Source of the DNA: Arcanobacterium sp.
GTDB taxonomy: Bacteria > Actinomycetota > Actinomycetes > Actinomycetales > Actinomycetaceae
Length of the DNA stretch: 64,000 bases
NCBI GenBank assembly: GCA_022783665.1
Contig: JALFZJ010000033.1
Location: 1-64,000, forward strand
Reading direction: 5' to 3'
Shown here piece after piece: positions 35,241 to 45,060 of this stretch (within the stretch, counting starts at the first letter, position 1; each line of letters opens with the position of its first letter). The notes under the pieces were generated by a model, which made no database searches, had not been told where the DNA came from, and saw only the letters and a program-made list of their open reading frames with translations. The translations under genes were made by a program, and so were the position numbers.

Positions 35241-38200
35241 GTGTATTTGAAAAACCTCACGCTTCGCGGATTTAAGAGTTTCGCCACCTCCACCGCGATG
35301 AATTTTGAGCCGGGGATCAACTGTGTGGTGGGTCCTAACGGTTCGGGAAAATCGAATGTGGTAGATGCGCTCGCGTGGGTGATGGGGGAGCAGGGAGCGA
35401 AAACTCTGCGAGGCGGAGCGATGCAGGACGTCATTTTCGCCGGCACTGACGCGCGCCCACCGCTTGGGCGAGCCGAAGTGCGGCTTACTATCGACAATAC
35501 CGACGGCAAGCTCCCAATCGAATACTCTGAAGTGACGATCTCTCGCACACTGTTCAGATCAGGTGGCTCCGAGTACGCCATCAACGGTACTGCCGCGCGT
35601 TTACTCGATATTCAAGAACTGCTTTCGGATTCAGGTCTTGGGCGCGAGATGCACGTGATTATCGGCCAGGGAAGGCTCGATCAAGTACTCACTGCAACCC
35701 CTGAGGAACGCCGGGGTTTTGTCGAGGAGGCCGCCGGTGTACTGAAGCACCGCCGGCGTAAAGAAAAAGCGCTACGCAAACTCGAATCAATGCGCGGGAA
35801 TCTTACTCGAATTGAAGATCTAGCAGCAGAACTACGCCGTCAGCTCGGCCCACTCGCAAGGCAGGCAGCTACGGCTCGTCGAGCGCAGACGATCCAAGCA
35901 GACCTCTTCGATGCCAAGGCACGTCTGCTCGCAGACGATATTGCTCAGGCCCAGGCACGCCTTGAATCACAGCGCGTGGACGGCGTGGCGCTCGCCAAGC
36001 AGCGTGAGGCGCTTGCAGAGTCAATAGCAGCAGGGCGCGCTGATGTGGAGCGATATCAACGCCAAATTGACGCGGCGAACCCGGAGCTTGCGCGCCTTAC
36101 CGAGCGATGGCAGCGTCTGAACTCACTCGCGGAGCGTTTCCGAAGTCTGGAACAGCTTGCGGGTGAACGCGTCAAGTCGCTCGAACAGCAAGGCCCAGAT
36201 ATCTTCCGCGGCGAATCACCGGAGCATATTCGCGAGCGTGCGGCTCAAGCGCGCGATACCGAAAATGATCTTCGCAAGCAGGCCGCCGCAGCAAGCGATG
36301 CACTCAATACGGCTGTTGCAGCTCGCGAAAGTGCTGAAAGCGAAGAGCGAGCTACAGAAAACGAGCTCACTCACGTCACGCGAGCGCTGTCAGATCATCG
36401 TGAAAACCATGCGCGCCTCGAAGGAGCTATTTCTGCGGCGCGGTCGCGAGCCCAAGCGCTCGACGAAGAACGTGAGCACGTCGAAGCAGCCTTGAAGAAC
36501 GCGCAGCGCCGGCTATCAGATGCCGCCTCGCAAATCACAGCATCTGAGCAAGAAGCTGTAGCACATTCCGACGCCGACGATCAGATCTCCGCGAGCCACG
36601 ACAAGGCGGCGCAACATCTCTATGAAGCCAAAAACATGCTCGACCAAGCACGCGAGGCAAAGAGCGCGGCTCGCGCAGCAGAAGCCGAATGGCGAACTAA
36701 AGCCGATACTCTCGAAATGTCGTTACTCCCTGAAGATGCTACTGCCTGGGCGGTAAACAATCTCAGTGCAGCACATACTCTCGTTCGAGCAGCGGTGCGT
36801 ATTGTGCCAGGTTGGGAATCTGCTATAGAGACGGCGCTTGGGCAGGTGACTCAGGGCGTGGTCGTGGCAAGCGTGGCTGAGGCCGTAGATGCTTTACGTG
36901 GTGCTCGCGAAGCCGAGGCAGGCCATTTGGAAATACTGATCGCGCCGGCTCACAGCATAGATGGCGATAATGCTTCAGATGCTGATACGGCTTCGGGTGG
37001 GCATGCGGCTTCGAAGGATGAAACGCTCGTGGGAAGTCGGGCAGTAGATGATGATGCCGCGCACGGCAATGTCCGTGCCGCTGATGTCCGCGCCGCCGAT
37101 GTGCTCAAGCGACTTCATCTTGACGAGAGTCGCGCCAGACGAGCGAACGACGTCGCTACAGGGGAAGGTGCCGTAGCACGCTCGTTGCGATCTATGCTAG
37201 CTGGCGTGATTGTGTGTGCAGATCTTGTGACGGCGCGAGAAGTTGTGCATGCTGGTGGGGCAGTAGCGGTAACCGTGAATGGTGAAATGATTTGTGCCAC
37301 CCATGCCAGCGGTGGGGAGCATAATAGTGGCGCATTGCTGGCGCGGGCATCTGTGTATGACGACGCCACACGAGAAGCGCAACACGCGCGTGAGGCCTAC
37401 GAACGTGCGGCTCGAGCTGAGCAAGACGCCGAAGTGCAGGTGGGGCAGGCTCAAGAGGCATACGATGCCATTGCATCGGAACTTGCCGCACGTGATTCTA
37501 AACTTGCCGCAGTGCGTGCTCAACTGGGGATACTTCGCCAGACGTTGCGATCTGCAGAGCAAGAAGTGGAGCGGTCACAATCGCGCCTCACAAAGATCGA
37601 TGCGGAACGCGCCCAGCGCGAGACGGAAATCGAACGGCTGGAATCTGAGCGACGCACTATCAACGATGCGCCTGAAGAGCTCCAGGCTCGTGGGAACGAG
37701 CTTAAAGCAGTGCGCGAAGTGCAACACAAGGCCACGGTGCAGGCGCGGCTTGAAGAAACAGAAGCACGCCTCGCACTGCGCACGCGTGAAGAACGGCTGC
37801 GAGCGGTGGTTGGTAAAGCAGAATCGTTGGAGAAGCAAGCAGGGGCAGTTGAGCAGCGTATTGCCCAAGAACGGCGGCTCGCTGAACGGCGCGCCCAGGC
37901 CGCGGGCGAAGCACGGCAGGTGGGTGAGTTCGCTGGAGCCGCTATGCGGAGCGCGCAACTGCTGGTGGATCGCACTTTTAGCGAACGTCAAGCCATGGAA
38001 GAAGCACGCGCCGGGCGCGATGCTGAGCTCGCGGCGGCGCGGAAGTATCTCGATGAGCGCCTCGCCGAACAACGAGAACTTGATGATCTGCATCATCGCC
38101 GCGAGCTTGCCCTTGCTGAAATCAGGCTGGGGTATGAGCAGCTAGCGAGTAAGGCGATTGACGACGTTGGGATGGAGCCAGCCACACTTGTGAACGAATA

Positions 38201-38909
38201 CGGGCCACACCGCATGATTGATGTGCCCGATTCTGCCCCGATCGCGTACGTGCGAGAGCAGCAAGAGAAACGCCTCGCGCGTGCTCAAAAGGATTTAGCT
38301 CGCCTGGGAAAGATTAACCCGCTGGCTCTTGAGGAACACGCGGCTTTAGAGGAACGCCAAAAATACTTGACGGAGCAGCTCCAAGATCTGCGCCAGTCAC
38401 GCGAGGATCTTTTGACGATCGTCTCTGATATTGACAAGCGGGTGGCTGAGGTGATGCGATCCGCATTCGACGATGTTTCGCGCGAGTTTACTGATGTGTT
38501 TGGCAGGTTGTTTCCTGGTGGGGAAGGCAAACTCGTGCTCACTGAGCCTGATGATCTTTTAACCACTGGAATCGATATTGAGGCACGCCCGCCGGGCAAA
38601 CGGGTAAAGAGGCTTTCGTTGTTGTCTGGTGGTGAACGATCCTTGACGGCGATTGCCTTCCTTGTGGCAATTTTCAAGGCTCGGCCGTCACCGTTCTATG
38701 TGATGGACGAAGTCGAAGCTGCTCTCGACGACGTCAATCTTTCTCGACTACTCGATATATTCCGGGAGTTGCAGACCAGCTCGCAGCTCATTGTGATCAC
38801 GCATCAAAAGCGCACGATGGAGATCGCCGACGTGCTCTACGGGGTTGCCATGAAAGAAAAGGGAGTGACGACCGTCATCTCCCAACGCTTAAAAGATGTG
38901 ATGCCGTAG
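35241..38909 (+). CDS. smc: chromosome segregation protein SMC
   Basis: A 1222-residue condensin ATPase. The N-terminal Walker A is GPNGSGKSN (~residues 31-39) with VGEQGAKTLRGG-type sequence after it, then a coiled coil, a hinge at roughly 505-690, a second coiled coil, the ABC signature LSGGERSLTA (~1128) and Walker B FYVMDEVEAALDD (~1152-1164). GTG 35241 begins the typical MYLKNLTLRGFKSF; the frame upstream is not conserved. The hinge has an unusual acidic, Ala/Asp-rich insertion of about 60 residues with the repeat VRAADVRAADV. It heads the smc-ftsY-ffh segment. Confidence 0.95.
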   Translation: MYLKNLTLRGFKSFATSTAMNFEPGINCVVGPNGSGKSNVVDALAWVMGEQGAKTLRGGAMQDVIFAGTDARPPLGRAEVRLTIDNTDGKLPIEYSEVTISRTLFRSGGSEYAINGTAARLLDIQELLSDSGLGREMHVIIGQGRLDQVLTATPEERRGFVEEAAGVLKHRRRKEKALRKLESMRGNLTRIEDLAAELRRQLGPLARQAATARRAQTIQADLFDAKARLLADDIAQAQARLESQRVDGVALAKQREALAESIAAGRADVERYQRQIDAANPELARLTERWQRLNSLAERFRSLEQLAGERVKSLEQQGPDIFRGESPEHIRERAAQARDTENDLRKQAAAASDALNTAVAARESAESEERATENELTHVTRALSDHRENHARLEGAISAARSRAQALDEEREHVEAALKNAQRRLSDAASQITASEQEAVAHSDADDQISASHDKAAQHLYEAKNMLDQAREAKSAARAAEAEWRTKADTLEMSLLPEDATAWAVNNLSAAHTLVRAAVRIVPGWESAIETALGQVTQGVVVASVAEAVDALRGAREAEAGHLEILIAPAHSIDGDNASDADTASGGHAASKDETLVGSRAVDDDAAHGNVRAADVRAADVLKRLHLDESRARRANDVATGEGAVARSLRSMLAGVIVCADLVTAREVVHAGGAVAVTVNGEMICATHASGGEHNSGALLARASVYDDATREAQHAREAYERAARAEQDAEVQVGQAQEAYDAIASELAARDSKLAAVRAQLGILRQTLRSAEQEVERSQSRLTKIDAERAQRETEIERLESERRTINDAPEELQARGNELKAVREVQHKATVQARLEETEARLALRTREERLRAVVGKAESLEKQAGAVEQRIAQERRLAERRAQAAGEARQVGEFAGAAMRSAQLLVDRTFSERQAMEEARAGRDAELAAARKYLDERLAEQRELDDLHHRRELALAEIRLGYEQLASKAIDDVGMEPATLVNEYGPHRMIDVPDSAPIAYVREQQEKRLARAQKDLARLGKINPLALEEHAALEERQKYLTEQLQDLRQSREDLLTIVSDIDKRVAEVMRSAFDDVSREFTDVFGRLFPGGEGKLVLTEPDDLLTTGIDIEARPPGKRVKRLSLLSGGERSLTAIAFLVAIFKARPSPFYVMDEVEAALDDVNLSRLLDIFRELQTSSQLIVITHQKRTMEIADVLYGVAMKEKGVTTVISQRLKDVMP

Positions 38910-38974
38910 TTGTGACCATATTGTAATCATTTTGGGCGTTTCTTCGCTTTCATTCGTGGAGCCAAAACACGATA

Positions 38975-39346
38975 ATGAGAAATGTGTTGGCTGCAATCCT
39001 TTTCGTAATCGTTATTCTCGCTGCTGCGGCGGTACTCGTATTTCGTTTCCTTGGCGTGGATGATCCCAAGGAATCTGTGCGCTATGTTGAAGATTCGGTA
39101 CGTGCATGGCGCAATGATGAGCTTGATCGCGGCCAGTTTGAGGTCAAAGTGGAGCCAACGCGCGCAAGCGATGTGTTTACCACGTTCGAGAAGGTTCAAG
39201 GGGACGGCTACATATCGCTCGAAGAAGTGGGCGATACGATTATGCTTCCCGAAATCAAAGCTTTCGCGAAAAAGGAGCGTGCGGCACGCGAAGCAAAACA
39301 GCGTGACGCACAGCGCAAGTCAGCGAAGAAAACGTCATCTGTGTAA
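38975..39346 (+). CDS. small membrane-anchored protein of unknown function
   Basis: A 123-residue protein with one N-terminal membrane helix (VLAAILFVIVILAAAAVLVF, residues ~4-23), a soluble domain of about 75 residues, and a Lys/Arg/Ala-rich helical C-terminus (KKERAAREAKQRDAQRKSAKK). The helix could be an uncleaved signal anchor, with the tail in or out of the cell. It is not recognised. Its place between smc and ftsY suggests co-expression with chromosome segregation and membrane-targeting genes. No strong ribosome site is seen before ATG 38975. Confidence 0.6.
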   Translation: MRNVLAAILFVIVILAAAAVLVFRFLGVDDPKESVRYVEDSVRAWRNDELDRGQFEVKVEPTRASDVFTTFEKVQGDGYISLEEVGDTIMLPEIKAFAKKERAAREAKQRDAQRKSAKKTSSV

Positions 39347-39409
39347 AACACTAGTGTGAAAGGAGCTCGGCTTTTGACCCGAGCTATCACTACCCGGCAC
39401 ACTTGACGT

Positions 39410-40693
39410 ATGGATCCTCAAATTATCGCCATTATAGTTGCTGCCGTCCTTGCCCTTGCGGGTGTGATTACAGCCTTCGCTCTGAAGGCACGCAATCGAG
39501 GTAGGAACAAACCACTACCGCCCACCTCGGCTAAGCGAAGAACCCCTGAGATTTCTAGCGATACCGCTAGCCCTGTTGATGCGCCGGCAGTGGAGTATGC
39601 CGATGTTCCACGAGGTGACGACGCTACGCAGACCGCGCCGGTTCGCCAGGGTGAAGAGGAACCTGCGAGGCAGCGCGGGGATGATGCCCAGGCGCCAGAT
39701 ACTTCTGGTGAAGAAGAGCTAGCACCCGCACCTAGCGCGCCGTCTTTCGAAACCCCTGAATCACTACCTTCCCGCATGAAACGCCTGCGTGCACGGCTGG
39801 CACGCTCGGGAGCCTTTGGCAATGCAGTGTTGTCTATTTTCTCGCGAGGTGATCTCAGCCCTGCTGACTGGGAAGAGATTGAAGATACGCTGCTGATGGC
39901 CGATGTTGGGCTCGATGCTACAACTGAGCTGATGGATAGGCTGAGGCAGGCAGCCAAAGTTGAAGCGAGCTCGGATCCCGCCGTTATCAAGACCATACTG
40001 CGCCGCGAGCTTCTTGAGTTGGTGGGCACGAATATGGACCGCAGCCTCAACCTGAGCGAAACGCACACTGCCGACGGTACGCGTGCACCGGCGTCCATCC
40101 TGATGGTGGGAGTTAATGGTACTGGAAAGACGACGACTGTGGGCAAGCTCGCGCGACTGCTCGTCGCTGACGGCAAAAAGGTGCTGCTGGGCGCAGCAGA
40201 CACATTCCGTGCGGCTGCCGCTGAGCAACTCCAAACCTGGGGTGAGCGCGTGGGTGTAGGTGTAGTGCGTTCGGAGCGTGAGGGAGCCGATCCCGCCTCT
40301 GTGGCGTACGATGCGGTGGCACGTGGCATCAACGATGCCGTAGACGTTGTGCTCGTCGATACTGCCGGGCGATTGCAGAATAAAACCGGCTTGATGGACG
40401 AGCTTGGCAAAATCAAACGGGTGATGCAAAAGCAGGCGCCAGTGAACGAAGTTCTTTTGGTGCTTGACGCTACTACTGGCCAAAACGGTATGCAGCAGGC
40501 GCGTGTGTTTGCCGAAGCGACGGGCGTGACGGGGATTGTATTGTCGAAACTTGATGGTACGGCTAAGGGCGGCATCGTGATCTCGGTACAACGCGAACTT
40601 GGAGTACCTGTTAAGTACGTGGGGCTTGGTGAAGGAGCAGATGATCTTGCTCCATTCGATCCTGAAAGCTTTGTGGATTCGCTTCTTGCTTAG
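39410..40693 (+). CDS. ftsY: signal recognition particle receptor FtsY
   Basis: SRP receptor GTPase, 427 residues. A membrane helix at the N-terminus (IIAIIVAAVLALAGVITAFAL) is followed by an acidic, Pro/Ala/Glu-rich linker to about residue 120, then the N domain and the G domain with GVNGTGKTTTVGKLARL, DTFRAAAAEQL, DTAGRLQ and LSKLDGTAKGG. It meets Ffh on the membrane to deliver ribosomes to the translocon. ATG 39410 has no clear Shine-Dalgarno site. ffh follows 63 bases downstream. Confidence 0.95.
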   Translation: MDPQIIAIIVAAVLALAGVITAFALKARNRGRNKPLPPTSAKRRTPEISSDTASPVDAPAVEYADVPRGDDATQTAPVRQGEEEPARQRGDDAQAPDTSGEEELAPAPSAPSFETPESLPSRMKRLRARLARSGAFGNAVLSIFSRGDLSPADWEEIEDTLLMADVGLDATTELMDRLRQAAKVEASSDPAVIKTILRRELLELVGTNMDRSLNLSETHTADGTRAPASILMVGVNGTGKTTTVGKLARLLVADGKKVLLGAADTFRAAAAEQLQTWGERVGVGVVRSEREGADPASVAYDAVARGINDAVDVVLVDTAGRLQNKTGLMDELGKIKRVMQKQAPVNEVLLVLDATTGQNGMQQARVFAEATGVTGIVLSKLDGTAKGGIVISVQRELGVPVKYVGLGEGADDLAPFDPESFVDSLLA

Positions 40694-40756
40694 CGGGTTC
40701 GCCTACCAGGTACGGTATGATGCCACTAGTAATTCCTCACTTGCCGAAGGGTAGAT

Positions 40757-42340
40757 ATGTTTAACTCACTGTCGGATCGCATTACCGGCTCATTGCGCAA
40801 TTTACGCAAGCATGGGAAGCTCACCCAAGCGGACGTCGAAAGTGTGATTAGTGATATACGCCGAGCTCTTCTCGATGCAGATGTGGCGCTGCCCGTGGTG
40901 CGCTCGTTTACGGCAGATGTGCGAGAAAAGGCTACAGGCGCCGTCATATCACAAGCGCTTAACCCCGCCCAGCAAGTGGTGAAGATCGTCAATGAGGAGC
41001 TTATCGAGATTCTTGGTGGCGAATCGCGCGATCTTAACTGGGCGGAGGGGCGCCCTACGGTGATCATGCTTGCTGGTCTCCAAGGTGCCGGCAAAACCAC
41101 GCTCGCGGGAAAGCTGGGCAAATGGCTTCGGGAAAACGGGCATAAGCCACTTTTGGTTGCCTCAGATCTCCAACGCCCTAACGCAGTCAACCAGCTGCAG
41201 GTTGTGGGGCGCCAGGCAGGAGTGATGGTGTGGGCTCCTGAGCCGGGCAACGGCGTGGGTGATCCAGTACAGGTAGCATCAGACGGCGTGGCCTATGCGC
41301 GAGACAACAACTTCGATGTTGTGGTGGTGGATACTGCCGGGCGCCTAGGTATCGATGAAGAGATGATGCAGCAGGCGCGCGATATCCGCGATGCCATCAG
41401 CCCAGACGAGATTCTCTTCGTACTTGATGCGATGATCGGCCAAGATGCGGTGAACACGTCTACTGCGTTTAGAGACGGCGTGGGCTTTACGGGCGTTGTA
41501 CTCTCGAAGCTCGATGGCGATGCTCGTGGCGGTGCGGCGCTTTCGGTGCGTGGTGTTACCGGCCAACCCGTACTCTTTGCTTCCACAGGCGAAAAACTCG
41601 ACGCATTCGAGCGTTTCCATGCAGATCGTATGGCTTCACGCATCCTCGATATGGGCGATATTTTGACGCTTATTGAGCAGGCAGAAAAAACGTGGAGCGA
41701 GGAAGAGACCCAGGATTTAGCCGGAAAGCTGATGGAGGGTTCCTTCACTCTTGAAGACTTCCTCGAGCAACTGGCGCAAATGCGGAAGATGGGCTCGATG
41801 AAGAAAATCATGGGCATGCTGCCTGGGATGAACCAATATCGAGAAGCCTTGGATAACTTCGACGAACGCGATATTGACCGCCAAGAAGCTATCATTCTTT
41901 CGATGACGCCAGCAGAACGCCGAGATCCTAAAATTCTTAACGGTTCTCGTCGCATGAGGATTGCGAAGGGTTCAGGCACCACAGTGCAGGAAGTCAATTC
42001 GCTGATGGATCGATTCGCGCAAGCGAAGAAGATGATGCAAGCCATGAGCAAAGGCGGTGCTGGCTCTATCCCGGGAATGCCCAATATCCCTGGTATGCGC
42101 AGCATCGGTAGCGGCGGATACACGAAGAAACAAAAGAAGAAGTCTTCGAAGAAGTCGGGCAGCAAGAAGGGGCGTTCGGGTAATCCTGCGAAGCGCAAGC
42201 AGCAAGAGCTCGAAGCTCGCCGCCGAGCTGAGCAAGGAGCTCAAGGGTCTCAAGCAGCTAAAGGATCAGCTTTCGGTGCCGCCAATTCTCCTGAGCCAAG
42301 TGAGGTAGATATGGAGGCTCTGGCAAAGTTCTTGCGCTAG
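40757..42340 (+). CDS. ffh: signal recognition particle protein Ffh
   Basis: GTPase of the SRP that binds signal sequences and the 4.5S RNA; 527 residues. G-domain motifs are GLQGAGKTTLAGKLG, DLQRPNAVNQL, DTAGRL and LSKLDGDARGG. The methionine-rich M domain (from about 330) contains MKKIMGMLPGMNQ and the RNA-binding SRRMRIAKGSG. A basic Lys/Ser/Arg tail and a short acidic end follow. AAGGGTAG precedes ATG 40757; TATGAT at about 40714 may be a -10 box. The amidohydrolase gene begins 39 bases later. Confidence 0.95.
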   Translation: MFNSLSDRITGSLRNLRKHGKLTQADVESVISDIRRALLDADVALPVVRSFTADVREKATGAVISQALNPAQQVVKIVNEELIEILGGESRDLNWAEGRPTVIMLAGLQGAGKTTLAGKLGKWLRENGHKPLLVASDLQRPNAVNQLQVVGRQAGVMVWAPEPGNGVGDPVQVASDGVAYARDNNFDVVVVDTAGRLGIDEEMMQQARDIRDAISPDEILFVLDAMIGQDAVNTSTAFRDGVGFTGVVLSKLDGDARGGAALSVRGVTGQPVLFASTGEKLDAFERFHADRMASRILDMGDILTLIEQAEKTWSEEETQDLAGKLMEGSFTLEDFLEQLAQMRKMGSMKKIMGMLPGMNQYREALDNFDERDIDRQEAIILSMTPAERRDPKILNGSRRMRIAKGSGTTVQEVNSLMDRFAQAKKMMQAMSKGGAGSIPGMPNIPGMRSIGSGGYTKKQKKKSSKKSGSKKGRSGNPAKRKQQELEARRRAEQGAQGSQAAKGSAFGAANSPEPSEVDMEALAKFLR

Positions 42341-42379
42341 GTTGTGGCTGATGCCACGGACGGATGATAGGAGTGCGAT

Positions 42380-43486
42380 ATGCCGGTATATCATTTGAGC
42401 GGCGCTCTGCGTGGCAGCAAGCTGCACGAAGTGTGGATCGCCGATGGGATCATTTGCTACACCCAGCCTGAAAGCCTCCCCGCCAGTGGCATCGAAGAGA
42501 TTCGAGGCTATATCTATCCGGGATTACTCGATGCTCACACCCATCCCGGCGTCAGCAGAACTGCGGAGCCTGTGAGCGATGCTGACGTGCTTGAGCGTCT
42601 CGCGGCGTGCCGTAGCCTTGGCGTGACGGCGATCCGCGATTGCGGCGGCCAACGTAACCCGAATGATGTGTTCACCAAGGACGTCAGCCCGCAAGGCTAT
42701 CCGAAGGTGCTGCACTGCGGCCAACACATCGCACGCTATAAACGATACATCCGCTATATGCCTATAGACGTCGAACCCTCGCAGTTGCCTGAGGAGGCTG
42801 CGCGGCAGGCTCAGGCAAGTGATGGTTGGATCAAGATAGTAGGCGACTGGATCGATCGCTCACTGGGCACGCAGGCGGATCTTCGCCCGCTCTGGCCCCG
42901 AGAAGTGCTGATTGATGCTGTTGCAGCAGCTCACGATAACGGTGCGCGGGTAGCAGTTCACTCTTTTGCCCGCAGTACTATCGATGATCTTCTCGATGCC
43001 TCGGTGGATTCCATCGAGCATGGCACAGGCATGACGCCCGATCATCTTCTTGAGGCTCGGATGCGCGGAATCCTGATCGACCCTACAGTATGCCAAATAT
43101 CGCGTTTCCCTGAGTTCGCTGCTGATGCCGGGAGCAAGTATCCCGTGTACCGCGATACGATGCTCTCTATGGATGCCCATCGCGTCGAACATATTGCCAT
43201 GATGGTAGACGTTGGCGTGGATTTCCTTATGGGCTCAGACACTGCTCCTGCCCACGAGTTGCGCGAACGCGGCCTGCCGGTAGAACTCGTAACTGCGGTG
43301 CGCAACGGGATTCCTCCGGCCACAGTGATGGCGGCTGCCAGCTTTGCTGGGCGCTCACGGCTCGGCTTTTCCAACTGGGAGCAGGGCGCTCCTGCCGATT
43401 TCGTCGTCTACGATAATGATCCTGAACGCGATATTTCCGCTGTGCTCAAGCCTACCCACGTGTTGATCGACGGCATTTTGGTATAG
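42380..43486 (+). CDS. amidohydrolase family protein
   Basis: A 368-residue metal-dependent hydrolase of the imidazolonepropionase/prolidase-like branch. Metal ligands are visible: HTHPG (~residues 53-57), a probable carboxylated Lys in WIKIVGDW, His in AVHSFA and SIEHGTG, and the catalytic Asp in MGSDTAPAHE. The flanking beta-sandwich pieces (residues 1-45 and 340-368) are intact. GATAGGAG stands before ATG 42380. Such a gene often sits between ffh and rpsP in actinobacteria; the substrate is unknown. A hairpin ends the transcript. Confidence 0.85.
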   Translation: MPVYHLSGALRGSKLHEVWIADGIICYTQPESLPASGIEEIRGYIYPGLLDAHTHPGVSRTAEPVSDADVLERLAACRSLGVTAIRDCGGQRNPNDVFTKDVSPQGYPKVLHCGQHIARYKRYIRYMPIDVEPSQLPEEAARQAQASDGWIKIVGDWIDRSLGTQADLRPLWPREVLIDAVAAAHDNGARVAVHSFARSTIDDLLDASVDSIEHGTGMTPDHLLEARMRGILIDPTVCQISRFPEFAADAGSKYPVYRDTMLSMDAHRVEHIAMMVDVGVDFLMGSDTAPAHELRERGLPVELVTAVRNGIPPATVMAAASFAGRSRLGFSNWEQGAPADFVVYDNDPERDISAVLKPTHVLIDGILV

Positions 43487-43497
43487 ATAGCTATGCA

Positions 43498-43517
43498 GAA
43501 GCTCTAAGCGGAGCTTC
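43498..43517. terminator. hairpin between convergent genes
   Basis: GAAGCTC and GAGCTTC form a 7-bp stem around TAAGCG, 12 bases after the amidohydrolase stop and 45 bases after the end of the convergent transporter gene. Confidence 0.55.
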
Positions 43518-43561
43518 CAATTGGCGCACTGCGGCACTCTTTCCTGGCACAAGTGCTGGAG

Positions 43562-44617
43562 TTAACGGGCGAGATTGCGAGGCTGAAGCGCGTCAAGCGT
43601 CGTTGTGAGCGGAATATATCCCTCGGGTATATCTTCATATGATTGTGGATCTTCGATCGGTTCTACATGCACGGTAACGAAAGATCCAGGCAGACGTTCG
43701 CGAACGGCGTCTTCGATTTCCTCTCCGAAGGCATGCCCTTGGGCGACGGTCCATGCGCCTGGCACCTGTACATCCACACGCACGAATCGTAACTGACCCG
43801 ATTGGCGGGTTTGTAGGCCATGGAAGGTTACGTTCTCAGAAGTGAAACGGGCGAGAATATCAATGATCGCTTGATTTTCGTGATCAGGGAGGGTGACGTC
43901 CATCAGACCGGAGAGAGCCGATCGGATAAGGCCAATTCCAATCCAGATGATGTTAATCGCCACGAGGATTGCCACAATCGGATCGAGGCGATCCCAGCCG
44001 GTGAGAGCTACGAGCACAACGCCGAATATTACGCCTGCGGTGGTGATAACGTCGGTAAGAAGGTGTTTGCCGTCGGCCTCTAACGTTGGAGAAGAGTTGC
44101 GTTTGCCCGCGCGGATTAAGATGATGCCCACAGCTCCGTTTACCGCAGCGGCTATTACCGATACGGCGAGGCCGATGCCGACGTTTGTGATCGGGATGGG
44201 GTTGAGAAGGCGCAGAACTGACGAGTGGATAATGAGCGCTGCAGCGCCGAAAATCATGGCACCTTCGATTGCCGCCGAGAAATACTCGGCCTTTGAACGC
44301 CCGAACGTATAACGCGAATCTGCGGGGCGGGCGGCGAGTTTCAATGCGATGAGTGCCACAATAGCAGCCACGAGGTTCACTACTGATTCCATTGCGTCTG
44401 AAAGCAAAGATACCGAATCAGTAAGCCAGTACGCCGCTACTTTGAGGACGATTGTGAGTACTGCAGCAGATAGCGAGAGCCATGCAAAGCGGGACAGATC
44501 GGGCTGGGGTGTGCTCTGGCTAGAATCACCGGCCACAACGTTCCGACGGCGCGCGGCAGGGATCACCTTATCGGGCTCATCACTAACGCTGTGTGGGTCT
44601 GAAGTATTGTTGTGCAT
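43562..44617 (-). CDS. cation diffusion facilitator (CDF) transporter
   Basis: A 351-residue membrane protein with six helices and a C-terminal cytoplasmic domain. Metal-site residues are seen in SLLSDAMESVVN (helix 2) and KHLLTDVITTAG (helix 5), the Asp-x3-Asp/Glu and His/Asp pattern of zinc, iron or manganese carriers; the exact metal cannot be told. The first ~45 residues are hydrophilic. The cytoplasmic part begins after LMDVTLPDHENQ. It uses ATG 44617 and is transcribed on its own, convergent to the amidohydrolase gene. Confidence 0.9.
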   Translation of the reverse strand: MHNNTSDPHSVSDEPDKVIPAARRRNVVAGDSSQSTPQPDLSRFAWLSLSAAVLTIVLKVAAYWLTDSVSLLSDAMESVVNLVAAIVALIALKLAARPADSRYTFGRSKAEYFSAAIEGAMIFGAAALIIHSSVLRLLNPIPITNVGIGLAVSVIAAAVNGAVGIILIRAGKRNSSPTLEADGKHLLTDVITTAGVIFGVVLVALTGWDRLDPIVAILVAINIIWIGIGLIRSALSGLMDVTLPDHENQAIIDILARFTSENVTFHGLQTRQSGQLRFVRVDVQVPGAWTVAQGHAFGEEIEDAVRERLPGSFVTVHVEPIEDPQSYEDIPEGYIPLTTTLDALQPRNLAR

Positions 44618-45060
44618 TGCTGTACGTTCCCATAACCATAAGCTAACCTATCGATGCACGCGCAATCGCTAGCACATTTGGTGCCGTATCCCGGGCTTCT
44701 ACCGGATACGCTCGCAGACCGCACGTCATTCTTCACTATTACAATTGTGCACATTCGATGGGTTAGATCTAGAGGAGAGGGCTAAAGCGTGGGCTACTTC
44801 TCGATGTGTGATGGTGCTTTACTCGGGCTCCGATGCGTATTCCAGCGTCGCTTTGCGGCGTTGAAGGTGAGGCGTACCACCGGCTAATCTGCCAAGCAAA
44901 GTGTAAATGCTCGGTGTTTTCTGGCATGATTGAACGTTGTACTCAGAAAAACTTCGTGGCCCTCTCATCGCGGAGATTTTCTTAGTTACGGGCACCTAGT
45001 ACGTGTGGCCCCACCGCAGGGAAAAGCGCCCACAATGAAGAAATAGGAGTGACCGCACAA
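44618..45060. other. divergent promoter region of the CDF gene and rpsP
   Basis: About 440 bases without a supported gene. The 5' untranslated leader of the rpsP operon must lie in its right part; CATGAT near 44927 is a possible -10. No clear riboswitch was recognised. Confidence 0.4.

Noticed and set aside
39418-40575. Antisense frame of 385 codons over ftsY
   Set aside because: Arises from codon bias of ftsY; high Ser/Ala/Arg content without any domain.
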